Source: Ditylenchus dipsaci (lineage: Eukaryota; Nematoda; Chromadorea; Rhabditida; Anguinidae). From it: DNA of 64,000 nt. The stretch covers positions 2,480,001 through 2,544,000 of the forward strand of contig SADC01001227.1 in NCBI GenBank assembly GCA_004194705.1. Reading direction: 5' to 3'. Shown here in pieces: positions 11,201 to 23,300 of the stretch. How positions within the stretch are numbered: position 1 is the stretch's first letter; every line of letters begins with the position of its first letter. The notes under the pieces were generated by a model. It had not been told where the DNA came from. It searched no databases and was given only the letters and a program-made list of their open reading frames with translations. The position numbers were made by a program, and so were the translations under genes.

Positions 11201-12898
11201 TCGAGGTTCTTAACCCTAAAAATTTTCTAGGTAACGTTAAATCGAGGATTTAGTTAGACAGCCACTAAAAACTTAGAAACACTTATCAGATATTACAGTC
11301 AGGACTCGATGTAACGTAGACTCGATATAACGTACCTCTCGATATAACGTACCCCTAGGGTCGGTCCTTTAGGGTTAGTTATATCAAGTTTTGACTGAAT
11401 GCTGTTTGCACCCACAAAAATTCAAGAAAAGAAATAATAAAGACGACTTCAGCCTGAACATAGAATGAATGAGGCAACAATTCGAAAAAAAAACAGAGAC
11501 GAAAAACACAAATCTTGGCGAGACTGCACCATGAAGCTTTAAAATCCCGAATACTTCAGCACCAGTTCAGCAGATCTACCCAAATCCTAAAATTAGTCAT
11601 AAATAATGAGAGGAAAATTGAAACCACAATCCACAAAATCACAACTGAGCCAACGAAAATTAATTGTGCACCCAAAAATTCAAACAATGAATTATGAGCT
11701 ACAACAAGTTGTCGGTGTGCCGACTTTTCACCTTGGGAGACCAAGGCGAACCAAAAATTATTTTTTCGATTTTTTAGAAACCAAAGTGCTTCCGTGCCGT
11801 TCCAGAGCACGAGAATCAATATGAGACGGGTCCCTCTCCCTTCCGGAAAAGTAAATTTTGCGCTGGCTGGGGAGATTCTATACCATATCCAAATTCGCTT
11901 TGGTCTTCATAACTAATATGTTTAGATTAAAAAAATTTTAAAGTTTTGTTGTTAAATAAGTATTTTTGGGAGGAAAAGAAAAAATTGCCCCTGAAAAAGA
12001 TTACTCTCAAATGGTATTTAGAATCGAAAAACAATGAGCTTAAATTTCATATAAACAACTTATGAACCAAAGCAAATATTTGCTGACTTACTGATCATGG
12101 TTTTTTTTGTGTGCTCGCATTTGTTGGCGATGTTAGTGTCAATTCTTTCTTGCTCAGACGAAACAAATTCAAATAGCTCCTAAAATAATATTCAGTGTAT
12201 GTTTAAGAAAAAATACCTGAACAAATTAAACTTCTCTGCTAATGTTCAAGCGATTGAGCTGCCGCTCATTTGGCTCAAAAAAAGTGGCGATTTTTTGCTG
12301 AAAAGTCACTTCGAACTTGACACATTGCTTGATCAGCTTTTCGCGGAAACTGAAAAGTATTTTCTAGTATTTCCCTGTTTAATTGATTTTTTTATTATGT
12401 TTCCTCCAAAATTTCTCCGAATATCCAATTTTTCAAATTAAAACAGAAAATGGGTTAATTCGGACAAAGCATCACTTTAAAGGACCACTGCCGTCTGCGG
12501 CAACGAGTTTCATATGTTTTTCAATTGGCGCGGGACAGCTTTTTCACTCCGAAAATGCACGAAAAAAAATTTATCGCCATCTTTAATTACTTTATAGTTC
12601 AAAATAAAAACAATTTTGGAGTAAAGAAGCTGTCCTCCGCCGATGCAAACATACTAAACTCGTTGCAGTCGACGTCGATGGTCCTTTGAAGCGATAAAAT
12701 GCTTGTTAATTTGTCAGAATTTACCCAATTACCATTTTAATTTAAAAAATCATGTAAAAAACTTAAAAATAAACAAACGTACATAGCCTTTGAGTGGTGC
12801 CTTGCCATAAGTCCATTCACTGGCTTAAATGTACCAGCTGTGATATGGTCGAAGCATATTAAGTAAAGAAATAAGAAGACCAGTCCCTTGCTCCACAT
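5217..12898 (-). CDS. Predicted single-pass membrane protein, seven exons, unknown family
   Basis: I do not recognise the family. Exons (minus): 12,898-12,779, 12,179-12,092, 8,378-8,189, 5,757-5,733, 5,629-5,537, 5,488-5,348 and 5,300-5,217. Together they give 246 codons plus stop, with matching phases at every junction. Residues 1-21 (MWSKGLVFLFLYLICFDHIT) look like a signal peptide. Residues 80-100 (LTISIIIFFGIIIIGGLIAV) form one membrane helix followed by YKR, which suggests type I topology with about 145 residues inside. The tail is polar, with EEDDS-like acidic stretches (FHEVEDDSIVDVGK). The weakest parts are exon 1's donor (GTTTGT), the 25-nt exon 4, the unusual acceptor of exon 5 (ATGAG), and the last exon, which is built of a short tandem repeat. 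The intron between exons 5 and 6 is 48 nt. Introns 1 and 3 are filled with mobile elements. Confidence 0.6.
5880..6135. repeat. Foldback with TTGCCAAAACGAAAA repeats
   Basis: GATTACCAAAAACGAAAATT at the left and its inverse at about 6,110-6,160 enclose two to five tandem copies per arm of a 14-15-nt unit. The foldback sits in intron 3 of the minus-strand membrane-protein gene. Confidence 0.55.
6165..6370. repeat. Foldback with tRNA-like B box in the arms
   Basis: CACTCAACTTTGATTTAGCC and its inverse GGCTAAATCAAAGTTGAGTG bound a palindrome. Near its centre lie CGGTTCGATTACACG and, inverted, GTGGAATCGAACCGCGGC. GGTTCGATTCC fits the RNA polymerase III B-box consensus. Confidence 0.5.
6470..6735. 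repeat. Foldback with GTTAGGACGGACTCAAAC core
   Basis: Near-perfect palindrome centred at about 6,612. The arms contain CCTGGTCCCTCCTGTTG or its inverse AACAGGAGGACCAAGGCAAC, and GTTAGGACGGACTCAAAC, a block shared with 16.77 and 26.55 kb. A possible 31-residue ORF at 6,804-6,899 just downstream (basic, MEFKKITLRLKN start) has no supporting context. Confidence 0.55.
7070..8095. repeat. 1-kb foldback element
   Basis: The arms 7,070-7,600 and 7,690-8,095 are inverted copies. They share CGGCACGG or CCGTGCCG, GACCCGTCTCATA or TATGAGACGGGTC, and the inner block CAGAGTCACTTTCGAGTGAT. The centre is GGCTTGGAG with its complement. The inner 350 bp recur alone at 8,440-8,660, 20,630-20,740, 22,105-22,216 plus 24,482-24,660, and 56,740-57,045. 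The outer arm recurs at 11,714-11,880. Confidence 0.65.
8400..8750. repeat. Second copy of the inner part of the 1-kb foldback
   Basis: CATAGTTTTGCTAACTGCGC, CACTCGAAAGTGACTCTGGA and GTATGTTCAACATCTTCATT match the 7.48-7.83 kb arms in the same order. It lies just upstream (minus sense) of exon 3 of the membrane-protein gene, whose 3' splice site is at 8,379. Confidence 0.6.
8770..9812. repeat. Foldback about 1 kb, arms 8,770-8,880 and 9,705-9,812
   Basis: CTATCTGGCAAATAATAGAACTAG at the left (approximate) and CTAGTTCCATTATTTGCCAG at the right are inverted copies, as are GAGAATCAACTGGTCTTGGC and CGCCAAGATTAATTGATTCTC. The loop carries a polypyrimidine run (9,205-9,280) and one unit of the dispersed satellite (9,420-9,600). 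The open frames here are low-complexity. Confidence 0.55.
10203..10764 (+). CDS. Serine/aspartate-rich hypothetical protein (candidate)
   Basis: The open frame 10,315-10,764 begins GDPVPDAKGNLSSLLGIKSS after a good acceptor (CTACATCCCAG) and ends SHALSTAPVNRK. It is about 150 residues, over a quarter Ser, with Asp and Tyr clusters and no domain I recognise. An ATG at 10,203 opens a hydrophobic start (MKFSNSIAGSKFLMLYTALL) that resembles a signal peptide. Joining it through a 36-nt intron (10,279-10,314) leaves the phase off by one, so either a base is missing or the first exon is wrong. An AATAAA lies at 10,859-10,864. The stretch is unusually rich in CCAG and less AT-rich than its surroundings. 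It lies on the opposite strand inside intron 1 of the membrane-protein gene. It could be a nested gene or a transposon-borne ORF. Confidence 0.4.
10859..10864 (+). promoter_or_regulatory. Possible poly(A) signal AATAAA
   Basis: AATAAA lies 95 nt past the stop codon of the serine-rich ORF, in the right place for transcript end processing. By itself it is weak evidence in AT-rich DNA. Confidence 0.3.
11131..11397. mobile_element. Pogo-like MITE(s)
   Basis: TA followed by CAGTCAACCCTCGATTTAAC at the left, and TATATCAAGTTTTGACTG at the right. A second left end, CAGTCAGGACTCGATGTAAC, starts at 11,297, so two overlapping or nested copies are likely. The ends resemble those of pogo/Tigger elements. 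Confidence 0.6.
11714..11880 (+). repeat. Fragment of the outer arm of the 1-kb foldback
   Basis: CACCTTGGGAGACCAAGGCG, CCGTGCCGTTCCAGAGCA and TATGAGACGGGTCCCTCTCC match 7,925-8,060. There is no partner arm, so it is a truncated copy. The short open frames at 11.5-11.8 kb overlap it and are not credible genes. Confidence 0.6.
12481..12685. mobile_element. TTAA-site MITE
   Basis: The left end AGGACCACTGCCGTCTGCGG follows TTAA (12,477-12,480). The right end CGACGTCGATGGTCCT is followed by TTGA, a one-base-changed TTAA. Inner sequence GACAGCTTTTTCACTCC is shared with the copy at 28,871. It is a palindrome without coding content, and piggyBac-type mobilisation is inferred from the TTAA site. Confidence 0.6.
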
Positions 12899-12919
12899 TT
12901 AACAGGTTTGATTAGTTAT

Positions 12920-13300
12920 TGACAGGAATTGAGAGGCTGAGCTTATATTAAATCTAATAAAAGAAAAGCTTGCCTGAAAGCAGACTTTAAAAAACAGGTC
13001 AAAAACACAATGACAATAACACGGTTTCAAATTAAGAGGAGCAATGATCAGAAGTTTTACTGTAACAAGGGGCTGGAGTGTCGAATAGTACCCTCGCCCG
13101 AAATCATGTTTCTTCTCCGTCTCTTGTTGTTTTAAATCGTTCTTAACGCCACAAGATTTAAAAAACAATCGATAATAAAAATTTAAAAAAGTAACCAAAA
13201 TTTTGACTTTCAATTTTTTTTTTCGATTTTTGATCAAAAATGCATTTAGAGGCTTTTTTAAGTGAAAAATGAAAAATAGATATCGAGCTTCCCTCTAGTA
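12920..13300. other. No gene seen
   Basis: AT-rich sequence with homopolymer A and T runs. The 112-residue minus-strand open frame here is lysine/phenylalanine-biased and has no splice or domain support. Confidence 0.4.
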
Positions 13301-13302
13301 CC

Positions 13303-13880
13303 ATTTACCTTGGTCCCTAAGGCAAAAAGTCAAAGTTTATTTAAAATTTTGTTTGTCAAAAAGTGCGGTTTTTTACCTAAAAACGTGTTTTTTACATTTT
13401 AAGGTCCTAAAACATGAAAAAGTAAGAGTTTTGTAGGAGTTGATATAATAAACTCTGGTCGTGAAATCTTTAGCCGATGTTCTTGTTGGATATCCAAAAT
13501 CATAAGAACTATTTTAATACCAAACTTGTAAAAAAATGTGAAAAAACAGTCTGCAGTAGGCAGGCAATATGGCCCCATAGGTACAGGTTTAAAAAGGGGC
13601 GGAGCTTAACACTCTCCGATACCTATGAGCTTATCTTTGAAAGTGCCCCATAGGTATGGGCACAAAGGCGGCATCCTTTGAAGATGGAAAACTTGGTGTT
13701 GTACTACTAATAACCTAATATAAAATGGTTTACCTTGGTCCCCAAAGCAAAAAGTCAAGTTTTGGTCGAAAAATATTTTTTTTTCGAAAAATCAGCTTAT
13801 TATGTGGAAAAGTATCATAAAACAACTTTTTTTGTCGTTTTTAGCATATAAAAATTACTTAGAAGACGTTTAAACACTAT
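13303..13880 (+). repeat. Two CCTTGGTCC-type repeats around a small foldback
   Basis: Copies of the CCTTGG...AAAAAGTCAA repeat start at 13,305 and 13,729. Between them, 13,561-13,685 holds GGCCCCATAGGTACAGG and its inverse GTGCCCCATAGGTATGGGC, an element seen inverted at 32,985-33,085. Confidence 0.55.
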
Positions 13881-14378
13881 TCTTTCACAAGTCAAAAAAA
13901 TCCGAGCTTCTAGCCATTCCGGGTAGGGTTCTGAGCAATCCAAGTCCTTTCAGACTAAAAAGTTTTAATTCTTGCAAAATTATGCAAAAGTTGGTTAGTC
14001 TTGACAGAAAATTAGGTTTGGTACAGAAAAAAAGAAATTTTTTACAAAAAGAAGTAAATTTGGTACAAAAAAAGTATTGCCCGTTTTTTATCTAATAATT
14101 ATTTTGAGCAATTAATAAATATTTAAGTCAGTTGGGTTCACAAACTTCTATAAGCAAAGCTGTAATGTAAACATATGCTAATTCATGGTAGCAACATTAC
14201 TTGGATCACTTGGCCCAAAAAGAAACAGATTGCCTGGAGTTTTATTGATTAACATCTTCTCTCTTTGTCTTCTTCTATCTGAACTGTAATCAATTCGGTA
14301 GCAGCCAGCCGAGCATTGTTTCATCCAATCCACTTCGTTTGCTTTCAATAAATCACTTTTTCTTTTGCTAGTATCAAT

Positions 14379-17300
14379 ATGCCTTTAAACGCAGAAGACT
14401 ACAAAGAGGTAAATTATAATACTGTATATTCTCGATTAAAGGCCCCTCTCTAATAAACGCCCCCCCCCCTCAAGGATCTACATCTCAGCCTAGAAAAATT
14501 ATTTTGCAAATCTGTTTTTTGCGTTTTCTTAGTTAGCACGAGTTTACCTAATGGCTATAATTGATTTACGCCCTCAAAATACTGATTTACGCCCTCAAAT
14601 CTATATATTGCCATTTTTCGTCAAATTTTTGTTGCCACTTTTTTAATATTTTTACACCAGCGTGTAGCCCTCTATCTTGGCTTTCTAACAAGCTATTGAC
14701 TTACTTTCTCCAACTTCAAAAAATTGGAGAAAAAAGTCTTTGTATGGAGCAAATTTTTCAACAAATTTGCTCCATACAAAAACTTTTTTCTCAAATTTTT
14801 GAAATTTCAGAAAGTAAGTCAATAGCTTGGTTAGAAAGCCAAGATTCAGGGTCAAACGCTGGTGTAAAAATATTAAAAAGTGGCAACAAAAATTTGACGA
14901 AAAATGGCAATGGAGCAGTTTTCCTTTACACCCCCCACTCAAGTTTCCTTTACACCCCCAGAAATTTGCCTTGGTCCTCCAAGCTGATTTTTTTAAATAA
15001 CAAAATATATTTAAAATATATTTTGTTATTTAAAAAAATCAGCTTGGAGGACCAAGGCAAATTTCTGGGGGGTGTAAAGGAAAATTTAGCCATGGCAATA
15101 TATAGATTTGAGGGCGTAAATCAGTATTTTGAGGGCGTAAATCAATTATAGCCTTTACCTTATTTCATTTTTGAGGTTTCGGTTGAGGATCCCAAAATCT
15201 CGAAATCCACCCAATTTTTTTTTTTTTAGGGTTGAAAAAAAGGCCCGGGTCTTTATTTTTGAGAATATACGGTTATTATTTCATTTGACTAAACCTAGCA
15301 TTAAGATATTTTAGATGGTTGAGTCCAGTCTCCAATTTCTAGCCGGACCTAAGAAATTCATCGGTTTCTTCGTGCCCCTCTTTTTGGTGAAAAGAAAATA
15401 TGCGGGATTAGTTAAGCACTTAGAGGATATGGGTGTTTGTAAAGATCAGGTAAGCATGGAATATTAAAAAGACAAAGCTTTTTTTGTGGTTGAAAATATT
15501 TTTGTCGATTTATTGACAATCAATATATTTTTTGGCAAAAAAACAAAAATAAATAAAATGTCGAAAATTCACCTCGGGAACAAATAAAATTTGCAGATGT
15601 GTTTTTGATTTGTTCCGACTGCAATCTTTCTCGGCTATTTTCGAAATCCTATAAGAATCCTTCAATTATGTGTGTCTTTTTTGTCGGATTTTTAAAAGGA
15701 CCATGGCAAAAGCGGCGTCTGCAAAATTTGTTTCTTTTTCGTCTAAGACTGCACTCTTTCGAGTTATTTCGAATGACTCAAAAAGGTACAGTTCTAGACG
15801 AAAGAGAACTGTCCCCACCAATTCAAATTATGCACATGCCTCTTTGCGCAAAAACCATAAAAACTATTTTTTTTTTCAAATAAAATCAGCTTTGGGAAAA
15901 GCTGATGAAGTAATCTAGGCGGGTTTCGACACTTTTTCAGAAACTCGAAATATCAATTTGCAGTTGAAGAAAGTCTTTCATGCTGAGCACTCATTTGAAC
16001 AAAAGATATACCTGAACAACTCCACAAACTTATGCTGAATAATCCAACGCTGTTCAGCTGCCTACCGCCTTTCATGATCATTAGTGTAAAAGGAGAAAGC
16101 AAGGAAGTGGTTTTGACTACAATCGACGTGTTTCCAGCAGTTGGCGTAACTCCGAAGATTCTGTGCAAAAATGCTTTGCTGTTTTATGAAACAAATGAAA
16201 GATACTACAAGCCTGTTTCTAGCCTCAGAAACAAAACTTTTCGGCCGGATCAATTTGAAATGAGACTGGTAATTGGCTTATTACTCATGCATCTTTAAAG
16301 CCTTGTATATAAACCGTAAAAACATTTAACTGGGAGTGGTCATATTTACTGTTCGAATCTGGTCTCGAATTGAAGTATTTGGACAGTTGAACCTCTTCAA
16401 GCAAGTAACCGTCCGTATACAAGAAAAGGACAGTTTCCATACGTCTGTTTTTCTTCTGGTTTTTTAAACTGTATGCCCCGGTTTTTATTATACCGGTGTA
16501 TGATAGGGCGGACTCCAAGATGTTTATTTTTCACATTTTGTGGATCGAGAAAAAAAACCGGAGCACTTACACCATACTCCCAGCACGCGATTACACTATA
16601 CCCCAGGGTAAAACCACGACCGGATACAAATTATGACCGGATACCACGACCGGATACAGTGCCAAATTTTGCCTTGGTCTCCCCTGTTGATTTTTTTCAA
16701 CTTTGTTCGATTTCTCCAATTTTTACGCACTTAGGTTTAGCTTAGGCTCAGGGTAGGCCAGTGCCCGTTAGGACGGACTCAAACGTGTGGTTTCAACATA
16801 CTTTTTTTATACTTTTGCGAAAAATTGTATCCGGTCATAATTTGTATCCGGTCGTAGGTCAGTCTACCCCCAGCGGTCGAGTGTACTATTTTCTTTGCGA
16901 AAAGTTCAAAAAACTACTTATTTACACTTTTAAATAATTTTTATCCAAAAATATTGTTGGTCTAAAAAATTTGCCTTGCTCCCCCTAGCAAAATCAGCCG
17001 CTGGGGGTAAAGTGTAATCGAGTGCTGGGGTATGGTGTAATTTAGCCGAGAAACGTGTTAGAGTCCTTCTTACTGTATACTGGCAAGCTTGCGCCTTAAA
17101 AAAACTGCGGCCGAAAAAAAGGCCAAAAAACCTGTTCTTTTCTCGTATGCGTCTAGGTTTTCTTAGTTATAAGTTGTGGTTTCGGTAATTAGATTAGTTG
17201 TACTGAGCAAGACTCTTAAAGTATATCGATCAAATATCTGAGACTCATAAAAGCGATCGAAAGAAATTTAAGTATATTTTAGTTTGATAAACTCAGTGTC

Positions 17301-20300
17301 ACACCATCAGCTCCAACTGACTATCCTATTACTCTACGAAAGAAGGAGTTGGATGAAGGTGAATAATTTTCTACAATATATGAGATTAGTGTCAATCTTA
17401 ACTTTATTCGAATTTCGCTGTCTTTTATCCCAATTTTTTAAATGAAAAACTCTAATTTTTCAAGCTTTTAATTTTTTTAACGCCTCTGATTACAACCATC
17501 TTTATTTTGAGGGTTCTAAAACTTTCGAATTTCTGACGTTTTTGAGCTGTGTAACAAATGCCTGTTAGAGTTTTCGAAAATCTCTTGAGCTCAGCTAAAC
17601 TCTCTTACTAGGAGTTTGCTTTAAAAGGACACAAATCATGTTTTCAGAAAGGCTTCACCGAAACACGTCTACCTTCGATACCGAAACACCACTTTCATTG
17701 ATTTAATCTTCCAAATTTTTATTTTTTTCTTGAAACTTCTTATTACCAAAATGAGCACAAACTCCTTGCAATCATTCTGAGCATAAAACTTTTCAGAAAA
17801 ATAAATAAAATATTTCTAAATAAATCAATTTCTGTTTGTTTCAGTAGACGTGTTTCGGTGAAGTGTGGTGGAGCGTTTCTGAAAACATGATTTGTGTCCG
17901 TTTAAAGCAACCCCTTTTAAATAAGGCAGATATAATAATATCATAGGCATATGATATCGATTCAAATTAAGCACTATCAGCAACCAAAAGCTAGAATTCT
18001 CCAAATTTACTATCCAAATCTTCTACAATTTGAAATCCGTTCCTGTAAGAAAAAATGCGAATTTAAATGAGCGCAAATTTTTTAAAAAGATACTGCTTAA
18101 AATTCAAATGCATATTTTTCCTATTTTTTGTTAAAGTGTTTCAAATATTATCTAAATTATTATTTTTGTCTTTTTGTATTCTTCTCTCGGCTTATATTCA
18201 ATAAACTGTTACCACTCTTCACCAAATTTCGCATTTCAATTTTTGGCTAAATTAAAATATTTAAATATTTTTTTCCTGGCTCCACCACGAAAAAAATCGT
18301 GCGTCCACTGACGCCCTTTTGCGGTGTTTTTGAATGGGATGAAATTTCAATTTTCGACACTTTTTCAAGTGAAATTCAAACAAAATTGGTGAACAATTAG
18401 AAATTTCGAAAAACATTCTGCATTCTATGATAAATTTGTCAGCAACTGCCGATGCGAAAAGATGACCGCTAATCAAAATTTATAATCAAAGATCTAAAAT
18501 TAGGATTTTGCTTCTCTGGTACGTAAATATTTCAGGAAGCGTTTTTTTATCAACATTTGTGCCCATTTGTGACCCAAGATAAGAAAGTACTCAAAAAAGT
18601 ACTCGTTCGTAAAAAATTAAACAAATAACAATGCACTAAAATATTGAAAAAATAATTTTTTTGAAGTTTTCAGTGCTTGCCGACGAAATGAATTTGGAAA
18701 ACTTGAGCCTTGAGACTAAAAGGAAGATTGGTCCACATAGTGGAAATGGTCAGTGAATTTATATTTTTAAGTTAATTAAAAATATGTCTAATTTTTTATA
18801 ATATCTAAAATACAGTCTATCGTGCCCTTCGTTCAAAATTCAGCAAGGATGAGCTAGCAACGCTGTCGATTAAAGACGAAGAATCTGCTCTGGAAGAAAT
18901 GGACAACACTTTGAAGCTGAGCGACTAGAACGTGAGGCTATCGAAAAGGAAAAAAGAGAGAGAGACCCAAAAAAACTTAAAAGTATGTGTTCACTTTTTT
19001 ATGAGTTTATTAAGTTGATAACTTATTTTTAGACAAGAATTATCCAATATCTTTCACATCTGAGTATCTGAAAGGAGGAATCGAACAAGTAAGCTAATTT
19101 TTTACAAACAAAAAGCTTACCTTGTAAAAGAGACACTTGCGGCTAAGTTTTGACACTGATTTCTATCATGTTGAAAATTAGGGTTGGGAGGCGGTTAGTT
19201 ACCGCGGTAACTCACTTGTAAGTAAATTTAACAAAATGAGCAATTTTTCAGCCAAAAAATCATTTTTGAGCTTTTTTATAAAGAGGGCAAACACTGAGGA
19301 CCTTTTCAGCTATCGTATATTCTCTATCGGAATACTATTGTCTAACACATCCCTACTTTTTAATAAAAGACCACCCTGCAAAAACGGTTGAAAAATAGAA
19401 GCACACTCTCTAATAAACGCCCCACAGCTAATAGTCAAATATCAGCTTATCAATTTATCAAAAAATGAGGGAAAAGCCTGAATGTGCCAAACTATGCGTT
19501 CTGTGCAGAATTTCACGCTGAGCACGATGGCTGATAAAAATTTAGAAAGAGGAGGGATTCCAACGGGTAAAACATTATCTGAAAAAGTTAATTTTTGCCT
19601 GTTCCCAACCACCTAGAAATGAGTGCTACTTCGACAAATTTATGTACCACCTAGGAGTGTAGTATCTCAAAATGCAGGGCGTAATCAAAGCTATCTATTG
19701 CACAAAAATTTGTGGCAGAGTGGTCATTATTTCACAGAAAATATTCTATTTTTCTTCTATAAGCCACTTTTAGAAAATTATCGATCTCTGCATGTTTGAA
19801 TTTTTGTTGTCTCAAGTGGAAGGATTTCGAAAAGTGGATTATAGAAGAAAAATAGAAAATTTTCGTTGAAATAATGACCACTCTGCTACAAATTTTTGTG
19901 CAATAGAAAGCTTTCATTACGCCCTGCATTTTGAGATACTACACGCCCAGGTAGTACATAAATTTGAGGAAGTAGCACTCATTTTTAAGTGGTTGGGAAC
20001 AGGCGAAAATTAACTATTTTAAAGTGATGTTTACCAGTTGGAATCCCTCCTCTTTCCGAATTTTTTTCAGCCATCGCGCTCAGCGTGAAATTTTGCACAG
20101 AGCGCAAAGTTTGGCACATACAGGCTTTCCGTGTTAAACTAACCAACAAATAAAAAATAATCCTCTTCATCGAAATTCCTAATAATTCCTATTTCTTGCG
20201 GCTCTGGATCTTCGGGCATTGCTTTTTCTTCGAGCCCCGCTTTTTTTTGAAATCCTTTCTGCCATCCGCCGTCCTTTGTTGAGCCCGGAGTTCCCTGACA

Positions 20301-23300
20301 ATTTTTAGTCCCTCAGTGCCAATTGATTTTTCTGGTTTGAAGCGCGTAATCTATTCTATTTTTTCGTCTATCTATTTTCGTTCCCGGAGACATCAGTCGG
20401 TGTTGTGATCGCGAAGACTGAAACAGAAAAAATAAGGTTACCAAATGTCTCCTTAGTAATTTTTATATGCTAAAAATGATAACAAAAAAGCTATTTTCTT
20501 CACTTCTTCGCTTCCCGTTTGAAAAGTTAATTTTTAGCAAAAAAAATCTTGGCCAAAATTTGACTTTTTGCCTTGTGAAACCAAGGTAAGAGAAGCTATG
20601 AGGTACTTATACATCCTAAAGAGATAAAATTTGAACATAGTTTTGTTAACTGGGGCCTACCGCATAAAGAAACTCTAGTATGCATATTATTTTTATGCAT
20701 CCGGAGTTTCTTCATGCGGTAGGCCCCAGTCAGCAAAACTACCGTATTTTCTCTAATGAAAGCCCCCCTAAAAGTCGAAAAATCTATTCAAAATTTGTTT
20801 ATTCATATACCACACTTTCCCTTCATCCAATCCTTAACAACCTGAACATCTCGAACTTCTTAGCCGCTGCGCTGCTCCCGTACTTTCGTGCCAAGGCGGT
20901 CGTTTTCTCCTTCACCGCCGGTCGGTAGGTTCCTTGCTCTTCGAAGAAACGGGTCTGCCTCATGATTCAGTCTACCGGTACATCAAGGACCGGCGTTAAA
21001 GAAGAAAACGATCGCCTGGGCACGAAAGTACGGGAGCGGCGCAGCGGCTAAGAAGTTCGAAGTAGATGTTCAGGTTGTTAAGGATTGGATGAAGGGAAAG
21101 TGGGTTTACGAATAAAGAAATTTTGGGTGCATTTTCCGAGTTTTCGGGAGGGCTTTTATTAGAGAAAATACGGTATGTTCAAAACCTCTTTTTTCTAACC
21201 CAAAAAGTGCAAGATCTGCTACAATTTAATAAAAATTGGCGAAAAAAATCAGCTTGGGGGACCAAGGCAAAAAAATTTTGTAATTTTTGTGCCAAAATTT
21301 TTTTTTGCTGAAAATGGGTTTAAAGTTCAAATAAATGGTTTTGAGACTTTTGAGAAAAAAAATTTTTTGGAAAAAAATCAATAGGGGGGACCAAGGCATG
21401 TTTGGTTGGGACCAAGGCACACCACTTTCTATTAAAACGCCACCCCAAGGAGATAGCGTTTTAATAGAGAAAATACGATAATTGTGAAACAAATACAGAC
21501 TGAAATCAACAGTTTGATAAAACCTTATAAAATGCGCAGAAAAAGCTTGTTTAGCTTATTTTGAAAGATTTGTCATAAAAAAACGTTAAATGACTACGCA
21601 CCTTTCTTAATAGTCTTTAGTTTAAATTAATAGTCTTTAGTTTAAGTTTAATCATTGCAGATGCTTATTGATTCAGCCACCAAATGGCACGTTCACTTGA
21701 TTGAGTATGCTGATGACTATGCTGTGTTCAGAATCCCAGTTTGTTTGCCTGGTACAGAGGTACTTGAGGAACATCTTGATTGGGAGAGGGACAACCCAGA
21801 AGTTAAGCTGACCTCTCCGGCATTTCGAGTAGAAGAAGTCGATCAGAGTGACCATCCTTCGGACACTCATCGTCTTGTCAAGTAGGCTGGCAAATTTTTA
21901 TTTATTTTATATAAACCATTTTGGCTAAAGTGTCTAATTCAATTTTCACTAAAAAATAGGTTCGAAATGCTTTTTCGAGTGTTTTAGCGTGTAAAACATG
22001 TAGAAAACAGGTTTTAAGGGCCCGGTCGACCATTTGTGCACTGGGGAACCAAGTTAAAGGTACTGGGGGGGGGGGGGGGGACCTGGATCCCTAAAAAAAA
22101 GGATTTCGAACATAGTTTTGATAACTAGGAAGTACCGCATGAAGAAACTCTGGTATGCATACATGTTTTATGCATCCAGAGTCACTTTCGTGTGATTTGT
22201 GTCTGACAAAGGAGGGACCCTGACCGTAACCGGGGGTTTTTTCGATGTAATTTTTTTTCGAGCAGTCTTGTAGAGCGTACACAAGTTCCTTATGAATCTG
22301 GCTTCCCAGTTCTGTGAACCCACAAAAAGTAGGACAGCCGGTACTCCAAAGTTCTGAAATCACCTCGATACCCGTATTGTTGTTTTTTCCGCGGTTCAAC
22401 CGTGCAACTTTTTCTAATGTTTAAATCATTTATTTTTGTAATAACCTGGTTATTGTTTGTGCATTAATAACTAGTCATAAATTCAAGACCTATAAGATAA
22501 GCTGAAAATCAGAACAAAATTTAAACAAAAGTCACTCTGAAATTACAGGAGAAGAGGTAGAACCAGCACTTTCCCTGGAGTTGAAATTGGAAGGATACCT
22601 GGTGTTGCTATATTCCTGTCTTACTTTTTTAAAGAAAATTAAGAGTGCAATATAACAAAATACTCAGCGTGAAAAATACAACAGAACTAGCATAAAGACT
22701 CACAAGAAAACAAGTCAATATCACAAAATTGAAGCCAAAACAGTTCGACCCCGAAACCCCACAAATAACCAGGGGCTTTTGGACAAGAATTGAGTTGGCT
22801 ATGGCTTGGTTTCGTAATTTTCTCAAAATTTTTAGAAAATAAAAATATCACGTGATAGAGCGCATAAAGCTGCATCAGACAAAAGTGTTAGATCACAGGT
22901 AATACTGTGTTTTACTTCTTTTTGTGTGGATTTAAAGGGGGGAAGCTATTTAGGTTTGAAAAAGTGGCTCCGATGGCGCAGTGGATGTGCGTTTGGGTTT
23001 TTTGGTCAAAAGTGGTGCACAGGTTCAAATCCACCTGGTGGCACCCTAGTTTTTTTGGCTTGTTTGACCAATTTCTAGGGGTAATCGGGGTCGCTGATTC
23101 CGAATCTGGCGTTAAAAAAGTCGAATTACCCCAAACAAGCCAAAAAATTAGGGTGCCACCAGGTGGAATAGAACCTGTGCACCACTTTTGACCAAAAACC
23201 CCAAACGCACATCCACTGCGCCATCGGAGCCACTTTTTCAAACCTAAATAGCTTCCCCCCTTTAAGAACTAGCCTGGCAGCCTGGTCTCGGATGGACGAT

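Noticed and set aside
14561..15151. 196-residue plus-strand open frame
   Set aside because: It spans both arms of a palindromic MITE in intron 1; the two halves encode mirror-image sequence, and the frame is open only because of the symmetry.
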